Below are positions 50,701 to 61,723 of a DNA stretch of 64,000 bases, in pieces (position 1 is the stretch's first letter; each line of letters begins with the position of its first letter). A program made the translations under genes and the position numbers. Origin of the DNA: an uncultured Bacteroidota bacterium (GTDB lineage Bacteria; Bacteroidota; Bacteroidia; Flavobacteriales; Flavobacteriaceae); assembly GCA_902614065.1 (NCBI GenBank), contig CACMJT010000001.1:241420-305419 (forward strand), in the 5' to 3' direction. A model generated the notes under the pieces. That model was given only the letters and a program-made list of their open reading frames with translations, ran no database searches and was not told the DNA's origin.

Positions 50701-52024
50701 GTGTGGGGGCTCTGTTTAATAGTACAGGGTGTCCCTTCAAAACATTCTCTAGTATATCCCAAACTAAAGGTTCTCTCTTGTCTATAATTTTCTTGGCAGA
50801 TTTTACCGTCTTAACTACTCCTCTTTCGATCAATTTTTTAACAATAAAAGGCTTATATAATTCAGCGGCCATATCCTTAGGAATACCACATTCATATAAT
50901 TTTAATGTTGGTCCACCAACAATTACAGATCTTGCAGAATAATCAACTCTCTTACCAAGTAAGTTTTGTCTAAATCTACCTTGTTTTCCTTTTAATGAAT
51001 CTGAGAGAGATTTTAATGGTCTATTTGCTTCAGTTTTAACAGCAGAGGATTTTCTCGTGTTATCAAATAATGAATCAACTGATTCTTGTAACATTCTTTT
51101 TTCATTTCGCAGAATAACTTCAGGTGCTTTTATTTCTACTAATCTTTTAAGTCTGTTATTTCTTATAATAACTCTTCTATATAAGTCATTTAAATCAGAT
51201 GTAGCAAATCTACCTCCATCAAGGGGTACAAGCGGCCTTAGCTCAGGCGGAATAACTGGTATGGCCTTTAAAATCATCCACTCAGGTTTATTTTCTCTGT
51301 TTGTATTTGCTTCTCTGAAGGATTCAACAACTTGTAGTCTTTTCAATGATTCTGTCTTTCTTTGCTTTGATGTTTCTGTGTTTGCTTTATGTCTTAATTC
51401 ATAAGATAATTCATTAAGGTCAATTCTTGATAATAACTCAATTAAACATTCAGCACCCATTTTCGCAATAAATTTGTTTGGATCTGCATCCTCCAAAAAC
51501 TGATTTTCAGGTGGCAATTTTTCTAAAATATTTAGATACTCTTCTTCAGTTAAGAAATCCATTTTGTTTAGTGGATTACCTTCTTCATCAACGGCTAAAC
51601 CAGCTTGGACAACCACATACCTTTCGTAGTAAATAATCATATCCAATTTTTTTGTTGGCAAACCTAGCAGATAACCGATTTTATTTGGAAGGGATCTGAA
51701 ATACCAAATGTGAGCAACAGGCACAACTAAGTTGATATGACCGACCCTATCTCTTCTCACCTTTTTTTCAGTAACTTCCACGCCGCATCTATCACAAACA
51801 ATTCCTTTATACCTGATTCTTTTATATTTTCCGCAAGCACATTCGTAATCCTTTACTGGACCAAATATTCTTTCGCAGAATAGGCCGTCTCTTTCAGGCT
51901 TGTGAGTTCTGTAGTTAATTGTCTCAGGTTTTAAAACTTCACCACGTGAAGATGATAAAATAGTCTCCGGAGAGGCTAGACCAATTGAGATTTTGTTAAA
52001 TTTTTTAGATTTGTTTAATTCCAT
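47732..52024 (-). CDS. rpoC: DNA-directed RNA polymerase subunit beta'
   Basis: Catalytic subunit, 1430 residues. The N-terminal zinc site is Cys62, Cys64, Cys77 and Cys80 (CACGKYKRI to CDRCGVEVT). The Mg2+-binding [15 protein letters not shown] is near 468-482. The second zinc site is [14 protein letters not shown], followed by the trigger-loop region [16 protein letters not shown]. It ends with the omega-contacting helices. It follows rpoB after 13 bases. Confidence 0.99.
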   Translation of the reverse strand: MELNKSKKFNKISIGLASPETILSSSRGEVLKPETINYRTHKPERDGLFCERIFGPVKDYECACGKYKRIRYKGIVCDRCGVEVTEKKVRRDRVGHINLVVPVAHIWYFRSLPNKIGYLLGLPTKKLDMIIYYERYVVVQAGLAVDEEGNPLNKMDFLTEEEYLNILEKLPPENQFLEDADPNKFIAKMGAECLIELLSRIDLNELSYELRHKANTETSKQRKTESLKRLQVVESFREANTNRENKPEWMILKAIPVIPPELRPLVPLDGGRFATSDLNDLYRRVIIRNNRLKRLVEIKAPEVILRNEKRMLQESVDSLFDNTRKSSAVKTEANRPLKSLSDSLKGKQGRFRQNLLGKRVDYSARSVIVGGPTLKLYECGIPKDMAAELYKPFIVKKLIERGVVKTVKSAKKIIDKREPLVWDILENVLKGHPVLLNRAPTLHRLGIQAFQPILIEGKAIQVHPLVCTAFNADFDGDQMAVHLPLGPEAILESQLLMLASHNILNPANGSPITVPSQDMVLGLYYMTKKKLSTKDELVKGEGLIFYSHEEVKIAYNENKVDLNASIKLRTKDLDQNGELINKIIETTVGRVMFNEVVPEKAGYINEVLTKKSLRDIIGRILNLTSVPETAEFLDKIKDMGFGYAFRGGLSFSLGDIIIPGEKTDMIGDANKEVDTIISNYNMGLITNNERYNQVIDVWTSSNAALTELAMKRISEDKQGFNSVYMMLDSGARGSKEQIRQLTGMRGLMAKPKKSSSGGGEIIENPILSNFKEGLSILEYFISTHGARKGLADTALKTADAGYLTRRLVDVAQDVIVNIDDCNTLRGLTVKALKKNEEVVETLEDRILGRVSLHNIYNPINNELIVGAGEQIGEIEAKQIEDSPIDEVEVRSPLTCEAKRGICSKCYGRNLATGKMVQIGEAVGVIAAQSIGEPGTQLTLRTFHVGGIAGNISEENQLLSKFDGTTEIDDLKTVKSTDNEGNQVDLVISRTCEIKIIDTKTGIVLSSNIIPYGASINVKNNKKIKKDDLICKWDPYNGVIVSEFAGKIEYENIEQGITYQVEIDEQTGFREKVISESRNKKLIPTLHVKDSKGKILRTYNLPVGAHLMVDDSEKVETGKILVKIPRKSAKSGDITGGLPRVTELFEARNPSNPAIVSEIDGVVSFGKIKRGNREIIVEAKTGEIKKYLVKLSNQILVQENDFVKAGMPLSDGSITPNDILNIKGPSAVQQYLVNEVQEVYRLQGVKINDKHFEVLIRQMMQKVQIQDSGDTVFLEGQIIHKNEFIAENDNLYGKKVVESIGDSVNLKEGQIVSARELRDENSLLKREDKNLVVARDAVNATGTPILQGITRASLQTKSFISAASFQETTKVLNEAAVNGRVDELSGLKENVIVGHKIPAGTGNREYSDVIVGYVDEYEDLLEHKKIRYNEE

Positions 52025-52037
52025 TATTTGATTTTAT

Positions 52038-55000
52038 TTATTCCTCTAACTTAATATCAAGTCCCAGACCCTTGAGTTCATGCATTAGAACGTTGAATGA
52101 CTCTGGTAGATTTGCGTCAGGCATTTTTTCACCTTTGACGATGGATTCATAAGCTTTTGCTCTACCTATAACGTCATCAGATTTTATTGTCAATATTTCC
52201 TGAAGAGTGCTAGAGGCCCCATATGCCTCAAGGGCCCAAACTTCCATTTCACCAAATCTCTGCCCTCCAAATTGCGCTTTACCTCCAAGAGGTTGTTGCG
52301 TAATCAGTGAATAAGGACCAATTGATCTGGAATGCATTTTATCCTCAACCATATGTCCAAGTTTCAACATGTAAATGACACCAACTGTGGCGGGCTGATC
52401 AAATCTTTCACCTGTACCACCATCATATAAATATGTATGACCAAATTTTGGGACACCAGCTTCTTCTGTCAATGCATTAATTTCATCAATTGTAGCACCA
52501 TCAAAGATTGGAGTTGCGTACTTCTTATTCAAATTCATACCAGCCCAACCAAGAACCGTTTCATAAATCTGTCCAATATTCATCCTGGAGGGTACACCAA
52601 GAGGATTCAATACTATATCGACAGGTGTTCCATCCTCAAGGAATGGCATATCTTCCTGTCGGACGATTCTGGCAACAATTCCTTTATTACCATGTCTACC
52701 AGCCATTTTGTCACCAACTTTAAGCTTTCTTTTTTTAGCAATATATACTTTAGCTAATTTCATGATACCAGATGGAAGTTCATCACCAACGGTAATAGTA
52801 AACTTCTCTCTCCGCAACATACCTTGTAAATCATTTTCTTTGATTTTATAATTGTGCAAAAGTGTTTTAGCTAAAGAGTTAAGTTTTTTGTCAACACTCC
52901 AATTTGCTTGAGCAAGGTGTGAAAAATCGTCAACTTCATTTAATATTTTCTGAGTATATTTTTTTCCTTTAGGAATAAGTTCCTCTCCTAAGTCATTAAA
53001 TACTCCTTGACATGTTTTTCCACTTAGAATGGAGTATAGTTTTTCAACAAGGGTGCTTTTCAAGTCATCGAACATTTTGTCATACTTTATTTCCAAGTTT
53101 TTCAGATGTTCTTTGTCTTCTGTTCTTCTCCTCTTGTCTTTGATTGTTCTAGTAAAAAGTTTTTTATCGATAACAACTCCTTTCAAAGATGGAGGTGCTT
53201 TCAAAGAAGCATCTTTCACATCTCCAGCTTTATCACCAAAAATAGCTCTTAGAAGTTTTTCTTCAGGTGTGGGGTCTGACTCACCCTTTGGTGTAATTTT
53301 TCCTATAAGAATATCACCCGACTTCACCTCAGCACCTACTCTAATCATACCATTTTCGTCTAAATCAGATGTCGCTTCCTCACTTACATTTGGTATATCA
53401 CTTGTTAATTCTTCCATACCAAGTTTTGTATCTCTAACCTCGAGGGAATACTCATCAATATGGATAGATGTAAAGAAATCATCCCTGACAACTTTCTCAG
53501 AGATAACAATTGCATCCTCAAAATTATAGCCCTTCCATGGCATGAATGCTACTTTTAAATTCCTACCAAGAGCTAATTCACCATTGGAGGTTGCGTAACC
53601 CTCACATAATACTTGTCCTTTTTTTACTTTTTCTCCTTTGTTGACAATCGGCTTTAAATTAATACAGGTACCCTGATTGGTTTTTCTAAATTTTATTAAG
53701 TCATAAACTACTTCATCAGGGTCAAAAGAAACTAATTTTTCATCATCTGATTTTTCATACTTAATAATAATTTTTTCTGAGTCAACATAAGTGACTAGAC
53801 CATTTGTTTCTGCATTTAACAATACCCTAGAATCACTCGCAACCTGCTTTTCTAGACCAGTACCAACAATTGGGCTTTCAGGCTTCATTAAAGGAACAGA
53901 TTGCCTCATCATGTTAGATCCCATTAATGCACGGTTAGCATCATCATGTTCTAAAAATGGAATAAGTGATGCAGAGATTGATGCAATTTGATTAGGAGCC
54001 ACATCAATATAATCAACATCTTTGGGTTCTACAACAGGGTAGTCTGCCTCTTGCCTTGCAATAACTTTATCTGCTAATATTTTACCATCTTTTGATCTTT
54101 CAATATTTGCTTGAGTTATTAGTTTACCCTCTTCTTCTTCCGCTGATAAATATTTGTATTCATTGATATCAATTTTTCCATTGACAACCTTTCTGTATGG
54201 TGTTTCAATAAAACCAAGGTTATTTACCTTTGCGAAGACACTGAGAGAAGAAATTAATCCAATATTCGGACCTTCAGGTGTTTCAATTGGACACAATCGT
54301 CCGTAATGTGTATAGTGAACGTCTCTTACCTCAAATCCAGCCCTTTCTCTTGAAAGACCACCAGGTCCCAAAGCAGACAATCTTCTCTTATGAGTTAATT
54401 CTGCCAGTGGGTTAGTCTGATCCATAAATTGAGAAAGCTGATTGGTACCAAAAAATGTATTGATAACAGAGGATAACGTTTTTGCATTGATCAAATCGAT
54501 TGGTGTGAAAACTTCATTGTCTCTGACATTCATTCTTTCACGTATTGTTCTAGCCATTCTGGATAGACCAACTCCAAACTGACTGGAAAGCTGTTCACCT
54601 ACAGTTCTTACTCTTCTATTTGATAAATGGTCTATGTCATCGATTTCAGATTTTGAATTAATTAATTCAATTAAAAATTTAATTATTGTTATTATATCTA
54701 GCTTAGTTAAAACTAAATTTTCCATATCAATATCTAGACCTAATTTCTTATTCATTCTATATCTTCCTACCTCACCAAGGTTGTATCTTTGGTCTGAGAA
54801 AAAAAGCTTATCGATAATTCCACGCGCAGTCTCTTCGTCTGGTGGTTCAGCATTTCTTAACTGTCTATATACGTGCTCAACTGCTTCTTTTTCAGTGTTG
54901 GTAGGATCTTTTTGTAATGTATTGTGAATGATAGAGTATTCGGAATTATCATCATCAACTTTATTAATGAGTACTGTTTTGGTATTAGATTCTAATATTT

Positions 55001-55841
55001 TTTCTATGTTTTCTTTGTCAATAATTGTATCTCTGTCTAGTATAACTTCGTTTCTTTCGATTGAAATAACTTCTCCAGTATCTTCATCAACAAAATCTTC
55101 ATACCATGTATTTAATACCCTTGCGGCTAATTTTCTTCCCAAAATCTTTTTTAAACCAGCCTTAGATACTTTTACTTCTTCAGCCAATCCAAATATTTCT
55201 AAAATATCTTTATCTCTTTCGTAACCAATTGTTCTTAAAAGTGTGGTAACCGGTAATTTCTTTTTTCTATCAATGTAAGCGTACATTACCCCATTTATAT
55301 CTGAGGAAAATTCAATCCAAGAACCTTTAAAAGGAATAACTCTGGCAGAATAAAGTTTTGTTCCATTAGCATGGAAGGATTGACCAAAAAATACACCGGG
55401 AGATCTATGCAACTGTGATACAACTACCCTTTCAGCTCCATTAATTATGAATGTTCCACTTTTTGTCATGTATGGAATTACACCCAAGTAAACATCTTGT
55501 ACAATTGTTTCAAAATCCTCATGCTCAGGATCAGTGCAATAAAGCTTCAGCCTAGCCTTGAGGGGTACGCTGTATGTTAATCCTCTTTCAATGCACTCAT
55601 GAACAGAGTACCTGGGTGGGTCAACAAAGTAATCGATAAATTCAAGAACAAACTGATTTCTAGCATCAGAAATGGGAAAGTTCTCTAAAAAAGTTTTATA
55701 TAAACCCTCATCGCTCCTTTCATCAGATTTTGTTTCAAGCTGAAAAAAATCTTTAAAAGATTTTACCTGAATATCCAAAAAGTCAGGATAATTAGGTATG
55801 TCTGAGGAGGTTGCGAAATTTTTTCTATTGTTGTAACTCAT
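52038..55841 (-). CDS. rpoB: DNA-directed RNA polymerase subunit beta
   Basis: 1267 residues. The rifampicin-binding cluster reads [20 protein letters not shown] then [17 protein letters not shown]; the Gln, Asp, His, Arg and Ser positions most often changed in resistance are wild type, predicting sensitivity. [13 protein letters not shown] and the C-terminal [15 protein letters not shown] are also conserved. It lies 65 bases after rplL, with a hairpin between. Confidence 0.99.
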   Translation of the reverse strand: MSYNNRKNFATSSDIPNYPDFLDIQVKSFKDFFQLETKSDERSDEGLYKTFLENFPISDARNQFVLEFIDYFVDPPRYSVHECIERGLTYSVPLKARLKLYCTDPEHEDFETIVQDVYLGVIPYMTKSGTFIINGAERVVVSQLHRSPGVFFGQSFHANGTKLYSARVIPFKGSWIEFSSDINGVMYAYIDRKKKLPVTTLLRTIGYERDKDILEIFGLAEEVKVSKAGLKKILGRKLAARVLNTWYEDFVDEDTGEVISIERNEVILDRDTIIDKENIEKILESNTKTVLINKVDDDNSEYSIIHNTLQKDPTNTEKEAVEHVYRQLRNAEPPDEETARGIIDKLFFSDQRYNLGEVGRYRMNKKLGLDIDMENLVLTKLDIITIIKFLIELINSKSEIDDIDHLSNRRVRTVGEQLSSQFGVGLSRMARTIRERMNVRDNEVFTPIDLINAKTLSSVINTFFGTNQLSQFMDQTNPLAELTHKRRLSALGPGGLSRERAGFEVRDVHYTHYGRLCPIETPEGPNIGLISSLSVFAKVNNLGFIETPYRKVVNGKIDINEYKYLSAEEEEGKLITQANIERSKDGKILADKVIARQEADYPVVEPKDVDYIDVAPNQIASISASLIPFLEHDDANRALMGSNMMRQSVPLMKPESPIVGTGLEKQVASDSRVLLNAETNGLVTYVDSEKIIIKYEKSDDEKLVSFDPDEVVYDLIKFRKTNQGTCINLKPIVNKGEKVKKGQVLCEGYATSNGELALGRNLKVAFMPWKGYNFEDAIVISEKVVRDDFFTSIHIDEYSLEVRDTKLGMEELTSDIPNVSEEATSDLDENGMIRVGAEVKSGDILIGKITPKGESDPTPEEKLLRAIFGDKAGDVKDASLKAPPSLKGVVIDKKLFTRTIKDKRRRTEDKEHLKNLEIKYDKMFDDLKSTLVEKLYSILSGKTCQGVFNDLGEELIPKGKKYTQKILNEVDDFSHLAQANWSVDKKLNSLAKTLLHNYKIKENDLQGMLRREKFTITVGDELPSGIMKLAKVYIAKKRKLKVGDKMAGRHGNKGIVARIVRQEDMPFLEDGTPVDIVLNPLGVPSRMNIGQIYETVLGWAGMNLNKKYATPIFDGATIDEINALTEEAGVPKFGHTYLYDGGTGERFDQPATVGVIYMLKLGHMVEDKMHSRSIGPYSLITQQPLGGKAQFGGQRFGEMEVWALEAYGASSTLQEILTIKSDDVIGRAKAYESIVKGEKMPDANLPESFNVLMHELKGLGLDIKLEE

Positions 55842-55872
55842 TAATTTTAAAGTTTAGTTAAAGAACATTTAT

Positions 55873-55892
55873 TCGGACCCATTTGGGTCCAA
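55873..55892 (-). promoter_or_regulatory. Hairpin in the rplL-rpoB spacer (attenuator or processing site)
   Basis: GGACCC-AAAT-GGGTCC on the minus strand, extended by a wobble and an A-T pair to 8 bp. No T run follows, so it is not a simple terminator. It occupies the place where E. coli has its rplL-rpoB attenuator and RNase III site. Confidence 0.6.
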
Positions 55893-55906
55893 GACAATTG
55901 GTTGAA

Positions 55907-56290
55907 TTATTTTAATTCAACCTCTGCACCAGCCTCTTCCAAGGATTTTTTCATACCCTCAGCTTCATCTTTACCAACATCTTCTTTGATATTACTAGGC
56001 GCATTGTCTACAAGATCTTTAGCTTCTTTCAAACCAAGACCAGTAAGCTCTTTAACCAACTTAACGACCGCAAGCTTTGCTCCGCCAGCCGCTTTTAAAA
56101 CAACTGTAAATTCGCTTTTCTCTTCGGCTGCATCAGCACCACCGGCTCCACCAGCAGGACCAGCAACTGCTACTGCTGCAGCTGCAGCAGGCTCAATGCC
56201 ATACTCATCTTTAAGAATATCAGCTAGTTCATTTACTTCTTTAACAGTTAAGTTTACAAGTTTTTCTGCAAAATCTTTTAAATCTGCCAT
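55907..56290 (-). CDS. rplL: 50S ribosomal protein L7/L12
   Basis: 127 residues. The N-terminal dimerisation helix is [20 protein letters not shown], the hinge is Ala/Gly-rich (about 35-55), and the C-terminal factor-binding domain has [20 protein letters not shown] and [12 protein letters not shown]. It forms the ribosomal stalk and recruits GTPases such as EF-Tu. 15 bases after rplJ. Confidence 0.98.
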   Translation of the reverse strand: MADLKDFAEKLVNLTVKEVNELADILKDEYGIEPAAAAAVAVAGPAGGAGGADAAEEKSEFTVVLKAAGGAKLAVVKLVKELTGLGLKEAKDLVDNAPSNIKEDVGKDEAEGMKKSLEEAGAEVELK

Positions 56291-56305
56291 TTTATTTAAT
56301 TTAAA

Positions 56306-56830
56306 TTATTTATCATCTTTTTCAGAAAGTGTCTTAATGACACCACTGAGTTTTGTTCCACTCGATTTAAGAGCGGAAATTAAATTCTTAGCAGGAGATT
56401 GAAGAAGTGTAATAACTTCACCAATTAACTCCTCCTTAGATTTAATATTTACTAAAGAATCTAAAACATCATCTCCGATGTAAATGGATTCTTCAATGAA
56501 AGCACCTTTTAATATTGGCTTTTCAAAATTCTTTCTAAATTTTTTAATAACTTTTGCCGGAGCATTTCCCGTCTTAGAAAACATCAATGCTGTATTTCCT
56601 ACCAGCTGTGATTTTAAATCTCCAAAGTCTTTATCTACATCATCCATAGCTCTAGATAAAAGAGTATTCTTCACTACAGAAAGTTTGATGTTAGACTTAA
56701 AACATTCCCTTCTTAACTTAGACGTTGATGTTGCGTCCAATCCAGAACAATCTGTAATATAAATTGTCGATGTTGAATCAAGTTGCGACTTGATTGAATC
56801 AATAATATTTTGTTTTTGAACCTTATTCAT
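56306..56830 (-). CDS. rplJ: 50S ribosomal protein L10
   Basis: 174 residues; stalk base that carries L7/L12 dimers. IYITDCSGLDATSTSKLRRE and SVVKNTLLSRAM are typical, and the C-terminal helix binds L7/L12. Only two bases separate it from rplA, leaving no room for a separate L10-binding leader of the E. coli kind. Confidence 0.97.
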   Translation of the reverse strand: MNKVQKQNIIDSIKSQLDSTSTIYITDCSGLDATSTSKLRRECFKSNIKLSVVKNTLLSRAMDDVDKDFGDLKSQLVGNTALMFSKTGNAPAKVIKKFRKNFEKPILKGAFIEESIYIGDDVLDSLVNIKSKEELIGEVITLLQSPAKNLISALKSSGTKLSGVIKTLSEKDDK

Positions 56831-56832
56831 TA

Positions 56833-57522
56833 CTAAAAACTATTAGTATCAATTTTTATACCCGGACTCATGGTGCTAGACATAAAAATACTTTTCATGT
56901 AAATTCCTTTAGAGGAAGATGGTTTTATCTTCACTATGTTATCAAGGACTTCTTTTGCATTTTGATAAATTTTATCAGAGCTGAAAGAAACTTTTCCAAT
57001 TGCAACATGTATGGTTCCATTTTTATCAACCTTGAAATCAATTTTACCTGCCTTTGTTTCTTCGACGGCTTTTCCTACATTCATAGTGACAGTACCAGTC
57101 TTAGGGTTGGGCATTAAACCCCTAGGACCTAGAATTTTTCCAAGTGGTCCAAGCTTACCCATGACACTTGGCATTGTTATAATTACATCTACGTCTGTCC
57201 ATCCATCTTTAATTTTTTTCAAAAATTCATCCAAACCAACAAAATCAGCACCAGCTTTTTTTGCCTCATCTTCCTTGTCTGGTGTAACCAAAGCAAGAAC
57301 TTTAACGTCTTTTCCAGTACCATTAGGCAGTGATACGATTCCACGAACATTTTGATCAGCTTTCTTTGGATCAACTCCAAGATTAACAGCTAAATCAATA
57401 GAGGAATCGAACTTTAATTTGGAAAAATTTTTGACAACATCTGATGCTTCTTTCAAACTATATAGTTTTTCAGTTTCAAATTTTGTTAATGATTCTTTTC
57501 TATTTTTAGTCAATTTTGCCAT
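56833..57522 (-). CDS. rplA: 50S ribosomal protein L1
   Basis: 229 residues; L1 stalk protein. [35 protein letters not shown] and the C-terminal [17 protein letters not shown] are characteristic. Follows rplK after 13 bases. Confidence 0.98.
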   Translation of the reverse strand: MAKLTKNRKESLTKFETEKLYSLKEASDVVKNFSKLKFDSSIDLAVNLGVDPKKADQNVRGIVSLPNGTGKDVKVLALVTPDKEDEAKKAGADFVGLDEFLKKIKDGWTDVDVIITMPSVMGKLGPLGKILGPRGLMPNPKTGTVTMNVGKAVEETKAGKIDFKVDKNGTIHVAIGKVSFSSDKIYQNAKEVLDNIVKIKPSSSKGIYMKSIFMSSTMSPGIKIDTNSF

Positions 57523-57535
57523 TTGTAATCAAATT

Positions 57536-57973
57536 TTAAAATGGTGATTGTCCCTTGACATTGAGCCCCATCGATCTTGCAGTACCAGCAACCATTTTCA
57601 TAGCAGATTCAACTGTAAAAGCATTTAAGTCTTGCATTTTGTCTTCAGCTATTTTTCTAACCTGATCCCATGTTACAGAAGCAACCTTTGATCTGTTGGG
57701 TTCAGATGAACCTTTTTTTACCTTAGCAGCCTCAAGCAATTGAGCTGCTGCTGGGGGTGTTTTAATTACAAACTCAAATGATTTATCTGCAAATACAGAA
57801 ATTACAACTGGAACTACCTTTCCAGGTTTATCCTGTGTTCTGGAGTTAAATTGCTTACAAAACTCCATTATATTGACACCAGCAGCTCCAAGAGCGGGAC
57901 CAACAGGGGGTGAGGGATTAGCCGCACCTCCTCTAATCTGCAATTTCAATACCTTTTGTACTTCTTTTGCCAT
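57536..57973 (-). CDS. rplK: 50S ribosomal protein L11
   Basis: 145 residues. The N-terminal domain has the proline-rich [20 protein letters not shown], target region of thiopeptides. The C-terminal rRNA-binding domain ends [14 protein letters not shown]. First of the rplKAJL set, 54 bases after nusG. Confidence 0.98.
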   Translation of the reverse strand: MAKEVQKVLKLQIRGGAANPSPPVGPALGAAGVNIMEFCKQFNSRTQDKPGKVVPVVISVFADKSFEFVIKTPPAAAQLLEAAKVKKGSSEPNRSKVASVTWDQVRKIAEDKMQDLNAFTVESAMKMVAGTARSMGLNVKGQSPF

Positions 57974-58027
57974 ATTAATAATTTAAACTCTAAATGTGGA
58001 AGCTATCAGAGTTAATTAACGTAACAA

Positions 58028-58579
58028 TTATATTTTTTCTACCTGCATGTATGATAACTCTAATGGGGTCTTACGCCCAAAGATTTTAACCATAACTTCT
58101 AACTTTCTTTTTTCTTCAATTACCTTTTCAATGTTTCCGTTGAAACCATTGAAAGGTCCATCAATAACTTTTATATTTTCTCCAACTGTGAATGGAATGG
58201 CTATATTCTCACCTTCCATTGCTAATTCATCAACTTTTCCTAACATTCTGCTAACTTCAGTAGGCCTTAAAGGAATTGGATCACCACCTTTTGTCTCACC
58301 TAAAAAGCCCAAAATATTAGGAAATGACCTAATTATGTGCGGGATTTCTCCAGTCAAATTTGCTTTAACCATGATGTATCCAGGAAAATATACCTTTTCC
58401 TTGCTTACTTTTTTTCCATTTCTTATTTGCACTACCTTTTGAGTAGGGACAATTACTTCTTCAACAAAATTTGACAAATTGAGTCTTTTAACCTCGTTAT
58501 CAATGAACGTCTTAATCTTATTTTCTTGACCGCTTATTGCTCTAACAACATACCATTTTTTGTCTATAACTTCACTCAT
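58028..58579 (-). CDS. nusG: Transcription termination/antitermination protein NusG
   Basis: 183 residues with an NGN domain (WYVVRAISGQENKIKTFI to FPGYIMV) and a C-terminal KOW domain (VGENIKVIDGPFNGFNGNIE). It couples RNA polymerase to ribosomes or Rho. The start at 58579 (MSEVIDKKWYVV) is preferred to a frame from 58606 that overlaps secE. secE ends one base upstream. Confidence 0.96.
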   Translation of the reverse strand: MSEVIDKKWYVVRAISGQENKIKTFIDNEVKRLNLSNFVEEVIVPTQKVVQIRNGKKVSKEKVYFPGYIMVKANLTGEIPHIIRSFPNILGFLGETKGGDPIPLRPTEVSRMLGKVDELAMEGENIAIPFTVGENIKVIDGPFNGFNGNIEKVIEEKRKLEVMVKIFGRKTPLELSYMQVEKI

Positions 58580-58580
58580 A

Positions 58581-58775
58581 CTACAGCAGATCAAAATAAA
58601 TTTCAAAAATTTCCGATAGGATTGTATCAGCCAACCAAATAATCAATGCAAATATCACTGAAAAAACAACAACAACAAGAGTCATTTTTTGCAATTCCTG
58701 CAGAGGAGTCCATTTTACATGGTCTCTAAGTTCTTGAAAAGAATCTCTAATATAGTTTACCAAACTTACCATCAT
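58581..58775 (-). CDS. secE: Preprotein translocase subunit SecE
   Basis: 64 residues, single-span form: the amphipathic helix YIRDSFQELRDHVKWTPLQE is followed by one membrane helix (MTLVVVVFSVIFALIIWL). Two tandem ATGs (58775, 58772) could start it. It begins nine bases after the tRNA-Trp gene on the same strand. Confidence 0.95.
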   Translation of the reverse strand: MMVSLVNYIRDSFQELRDHVKWTPLQELQKMTLVVVVFSVIFALIIWLADTILSEIFEIYFDLL

Positions 58776-58784
58776 TTAATTTTG

Positions 58785-58857
58785 CACGGGTTGAGAGACT
58801 CGAACTCCCGACACCTGGTTTTGGAGACCAGTGCTCTACCAACTGAGCTAAACCCGT
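58785..58857 (-). tRNA. trnW: tRNA-Trp (anticodon CCA)
   Basis: 73 bases folding as a full cloverleaf. The acceptor ACGGGTT pairs with AACCCGT. The D arm is GCTC/GAGC, the anticodon arm CTGGT-CTCCAAA-ACCAG with anticodon CCA, and the T arm GGGAG-TTCGAGT-CTCTC. The discriminator is G and the 3' CCA is not encoded, so the nucleotidyltransferase at 16596 is needed. It lies between tuf and secE, the usual position in this phylum. Confidence 0.97.
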
Positions 58858-58875
58858 TCGAAGTCTTATCAAACC

Positions 58876-58909
58876 CACTTAATTCCGAAATAAAATCGGA
58901 TATTAAGTG
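58876..58909 (-). promoter_or_regulatory. Strong hairpin between tuf and tRNA-Trp
   Basis: 13 base pairs (CACTTAAT plus TCCGA arms) with one bulged base and a 7-base loop, starting three bases after the tuf stop. No T run follows on the minus strand. It probably protects the tuf mRNA 3' end or guides processing that releases the tRNA. Confidence 0.6.
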
Positions 58910-58911
58910 TT

Positions 58912-60099
58912 TTATTCAATAATTTCTGTTACCTGTCCTGCACCAACAGTTCTACCACCTTCTCTGATTGCAAATCTTAGACCAACGCTACAAGCTATTG
59001 GTGAAATAAGATCAACGGTAATCGTAAGGTTGTCACCAGGCATAACCATTTCAACTCCGCTTGGAAGTTCAATGTTTCCAGTAACATCAGTAGTTCTTAC
59101 ATAGAATTGAGGTCTATAATTGTTATGGAATGGAGTATGTCTACCTCCTTCTTCCTTTTTCAAAATATAAACTTCAGCTTTGAATTTCTTATGTGGTTTA
59201 ACAGAACCAGGTTTACAAATAACCATTCCTCTACGGATATCAGTTTTTTCGATACCTCTTAATAAAATACCAACATTATCACCAGCTTCTCCTCTGTCTA
59301 ATATTTTTCTAAACATTTCAACACCAGTAACAGTTGAAGAAAGTTTTTCAGCTCCCATACCAATAATATCAACAGCATCGCCTGTATTAGCAACACCTGT
59401 TTCAATTCTTCCTGTGGCAACGGTACCTCTACCTGTTATTGAGAATACATCCTCAATTGGCATTAAAAAGTCTTTATCAACATCTCTTTTGGGTAGCTCA
59501 ATCCATGAGTCAACTGACTCCATTAATTTGGATACAGATTCAACCCATTTAGCTTCTCCATTTAATGCACCTAATGCAGAACCAAGTACAACAGGACCAT
59601 TATCACCATCATATTCATAGAAGCTAAGTAATTCTCTAACTTCCATTTCAACAAGTTCAAGTAGTTCTTCATCATCAACTTGATCTGCTTTGTTTAAGAA
59701 TACGACAATTCTTGGGATACCTACTTGTCTTCCCAAAAGAATGTGTTCTCTGGTTTGCGGCATTGGTCCATCAGTGGCTGCAACAACAAGTATTGCACCA
59801 TCCATTTGAGCTGCACCAGTAACCATGTTTTTTACATAATCTGCGTGTCCTGGACAATCTACGTGAGCGTAGTGTCTGGTTGCAGTTTGATATTCAACGT
59901 GAGAGGTGTTAATTGTAATACCTCTTTCTTTTTCTTCAGGAGCATTATCAATCTGATCAAAACTTTTTGATTCAGAGAGTCCTTGATCTGCAAGAACTTT
60001 AGTAATAGCTGCTGTAAGAGTTGTTTTTCCGTGATCTACGTGTCCAATAGTACCTATGTTTAGGTGGGGTTTGGAACGATCGAAAGTTTCCTTGGCCAT
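58912..60099 (-). CDS. tuf: Elongation factor Tu
   Basis: 395 residues. It delivers aminoacyl-tRNA to the ribosome. G1 is GHVDHGKT at 19-26, followed by the switch region [14 protein letters not shown]3 [13 protein letters not shown]4 LNKAD (commonly NKVD or NKCD) and the GSAL loop. Domains 2 and 3 are complete, ending [12 protein letters not shown]. It heads the tuf-trnW-secE-nusG-rplKAJL-rpoBC cluster and has its own upstream -7 element. Confidence 0.99.
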   Translation of the reverse strand: MAKETFDRSKPHLNIGTIGHVDHGKTTLTAAITKVLADQGLSESKSFDQIDNAPEEKERGITINTSHVEYQTATRHYAHVDCPGHADYVKNMVTGAAQMDGAILVVAATDGPMPQTREHILLGRQVGIPRIVVFLNKADQVDDEELLELVEMEVRELLSFYEYDGDNGPVVLGSALGALNGEAKWVESVSKLMESVDSWIELPKRDVDKDFLMPIEDVFSITGRGTVATGRIETGVANTGDAVDIIGMGAEKLSSTVTGVEMFRKILDRGEAGDNVGILLRGIEKTDIRRGMVICKPGSVKPHKKFKAEVYILKKEEGGRHTPFHNNYRPQFYVRTTDVTGNIELPSGVEMVMPGDNLTITVDLISPIACSVGLRFAIREGGRTVGAGQVTEIIE

Positions 60100-60128
60100 A
60101 ATTTTAAGATTTTGTTTATAAACGCGCG

Positions 60129-60136
60129 CAAATATA
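60129..60136 (-). promoter_or_regulatory. -7 promoter element of tuf
   Basis: TATATTTG followed by C on the minus strand, a full TAnnTTTGY match. Predicted +1 near 60125 gives a 26-base leader, longer than for most genes here. A TTG at 60159-60161 could serve as -33 (22-base spacer). Confidence 0.5.
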
Positions 60137-60212
60137 ATAATTTTATACTCAAAAAAAACAATTTATATTTTTTTTTAAAAAATTTATGTTTTCATGAGGA
60201 AAATTAACAATA

Positions 60213-61511
60213 TCAATTGGTACTTTTTCTAACAATAAACAGCCCTAAGTTTATATCACTGATTATAATATTTCTGCTTTGAAAGTATGGGTAAACACTC
60301 CAAGCTCCATTGAAAAATGGACTATTATGACCCTTATTTCCATCATGACCACCTGGATCCCCTAATCTTTGATTGTTAGCAACACCATTACTGTGTGAAT
60401 CATGCGGATATGTATCAAAATACCCTATTTCTTGGATTGATCTTTGTCCTATATTTAATATATCAATCACCCTCAAGCCAGATGTATAGCTTGCCAAATA
60501 AAATTTTGATCCTTTAACATACCCATTATGGTCAATAGCGTCAGTTGCTGAAACATAATCAAAATGTCTTTTTGGCTCATCCATATTTTGTAAATCGATA
60601 ACAATAGTTCTTGTCTTGTTTACCAGAGCACCCGAATTATCAATTTCATCCAATTCGTCACCCATTAACAAAAATCTATGATCTTCAGTGAGCCATGCTT
60701 GGTGTGTATACTGGTGGTCATAAAAAAACTCGCTTATTAAAATCGGATTGGATTTATCAGAAATATCTATAAAAACAACTCTGTCTTCATTACTACCAAC
60801 ATAAATTTCCTTCCCTTTGTGATCCTCATCAGGTCCATTGTAAACTACAATCTGGGCGTCATGTGTGTATCCAAATTCTGGATCTTCAATTAATAATTTT
60901 GGTGACAATGGTTCCGTAATATCAACAGCATGAATTCCTCTTGGATTTCTGGATGTTCCAGTTCCTGCAGTGTATGCAACTCCTGTTTCAGTATTGATTG
61001 CGATATTATGAGAATGACCATAACCTTCATATACAAAATCAGGTTGAAATTCTTGAGTTTCAATAACATCTCTGACTTTTGATAAATCAAAAATTTGCAT
61101 ACCATGTCCAGCTGCTTCACTGACGATAAAAGCGTGATCCTTGAAAACTTTAACATCTCTCCATGTACTTGATAATGTTGCGGTCGGGATTTTACCTAAA
61201 TAATTTGGATTGAAAGGGTCTGAAATATCAATTATCCCTGTTCCATTATCAAGTCCCATCAGTGCATATTCCTTTCCAGTCAATGGGTCTGTCCAACCCC
61301 AGCAGTCATTACCAGAATTTGCATCCATTTGATCTAAAGAAACATAACCAACAAGGTCATAATCATTGCATTCAAATTGGACATCTTCTCCGTTTATAGT
61401 GTACGTGGAAAAACCGTTTGTACACTCACCTGCAAGAGGTGGTTGATCAGATGATTCATATTTCTCATAGCTACAAGAAATTATAAAAAGGATTAAAATG
61501 AAATATTTCAT
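60213..61511 (-). CDS. Choice-of-anchor-B (LVIVD-repeat) lipoprotein
   Basis: 432 residues. The lipoprotein signal is MKYFILILFIISC (Cys13). The body is a beta-propeller-like array of LVIVD-type repeats: GTGIIDISDPFNPNYLG, HAFIVSEAAGHGMQIFDLS, GIHAVDITEPLSPKLL, RVVFIDISDKSNPILI and TSGLRVIDI. HSHN and THDAQ segments match the choice-of-anchor-B family, which is common in marine Bacteroidota as surface or periplasmic lipoproteins of unknown role. It shares a 212-base divergent spacer with the next gene. Confidence 0.85.
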   Translation of the reverse strand: MKYFILILFIISCSYEKYESSDQPPLAGECTNGFSTYTINGEDVQFECNDYDLVGYVSLDQMDANSGNDCWGWTDPLTGKEYALMGLDNGTGIIDISDPFNPNYLGKIPTATLSSTWRDVKVFKDHAFIVSEAAGHGMQIFDLSKVRDVIETQEFQPDFVYEGYGHSHNIAINTETGVAYTAGTGTSRNPRGIHAVDITEPLSPKLLIEDPEFGYTHDAQIVVYNGPDEDHKGKEIYVGSNEDRVVFIDISDKSNPILISEFFYDHQYTHQAWLTEDHRFLLMGDELDEIDNSGALVNKTRTIVIDLQNMDEPKRHFDYVSATDAIDHNGYVKGSKFYLASYTSGLRVIDILNIGQRSIQEIGYFDTYPHDSHSNGVANNQRLGDPGGHDGNKGHNSPFFNGAWSVYPYFQSRNIIISDINLGLFIVRKSTN

Positions 61512-61547
61512 TATAGGTAATATTACAATAACTATGCTGAAACTACA

Positions 61548-61566
61548 TTTTGATTAAAAATCAAAA
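61548..61566. promoter_or_regulatory. Inverted repeat in the 212-base divergent spacer (61512-61723)
   Basis: TTTTGATT-AAA-AATCAAAA, 8-base arms, about 37 bases upstream of the lipoprotein start. It could be an operator. The rest of the spacer is very AT-rich, has no full TAnnTTTG match that I could find, and contains no open frame of note. Confidence 0.35.
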
Positions 61567-61723
61567 AAGTTATTAACTCTTTCGATTGAAGAATTAGTAA
61601 AAATTATAGTTGAAAAATCATTATACATCAATAAAAATTATTGTTTTTTAATGGATTAATATTTGTTAAAAAAATTGATAATTATTTAATGTTACAAAAA
61701 CATTGATTTTATACATTGTTGCT

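Noticed and set aside
47732..56402. Many plus-strand frames of 60-170 codons opposite rpoC, rpoB, rplL and others
   Set aside because: They are shadows of highly conserved genes with no motifs, signal peptides or promoter elements.
60160..60190. Possible terminator of the anchor-B lipoprotein gene from T and A runs
   Set aside because: Only A-T pairs, no GC stem; long A/T runs are common in this genome and not diagnostic.
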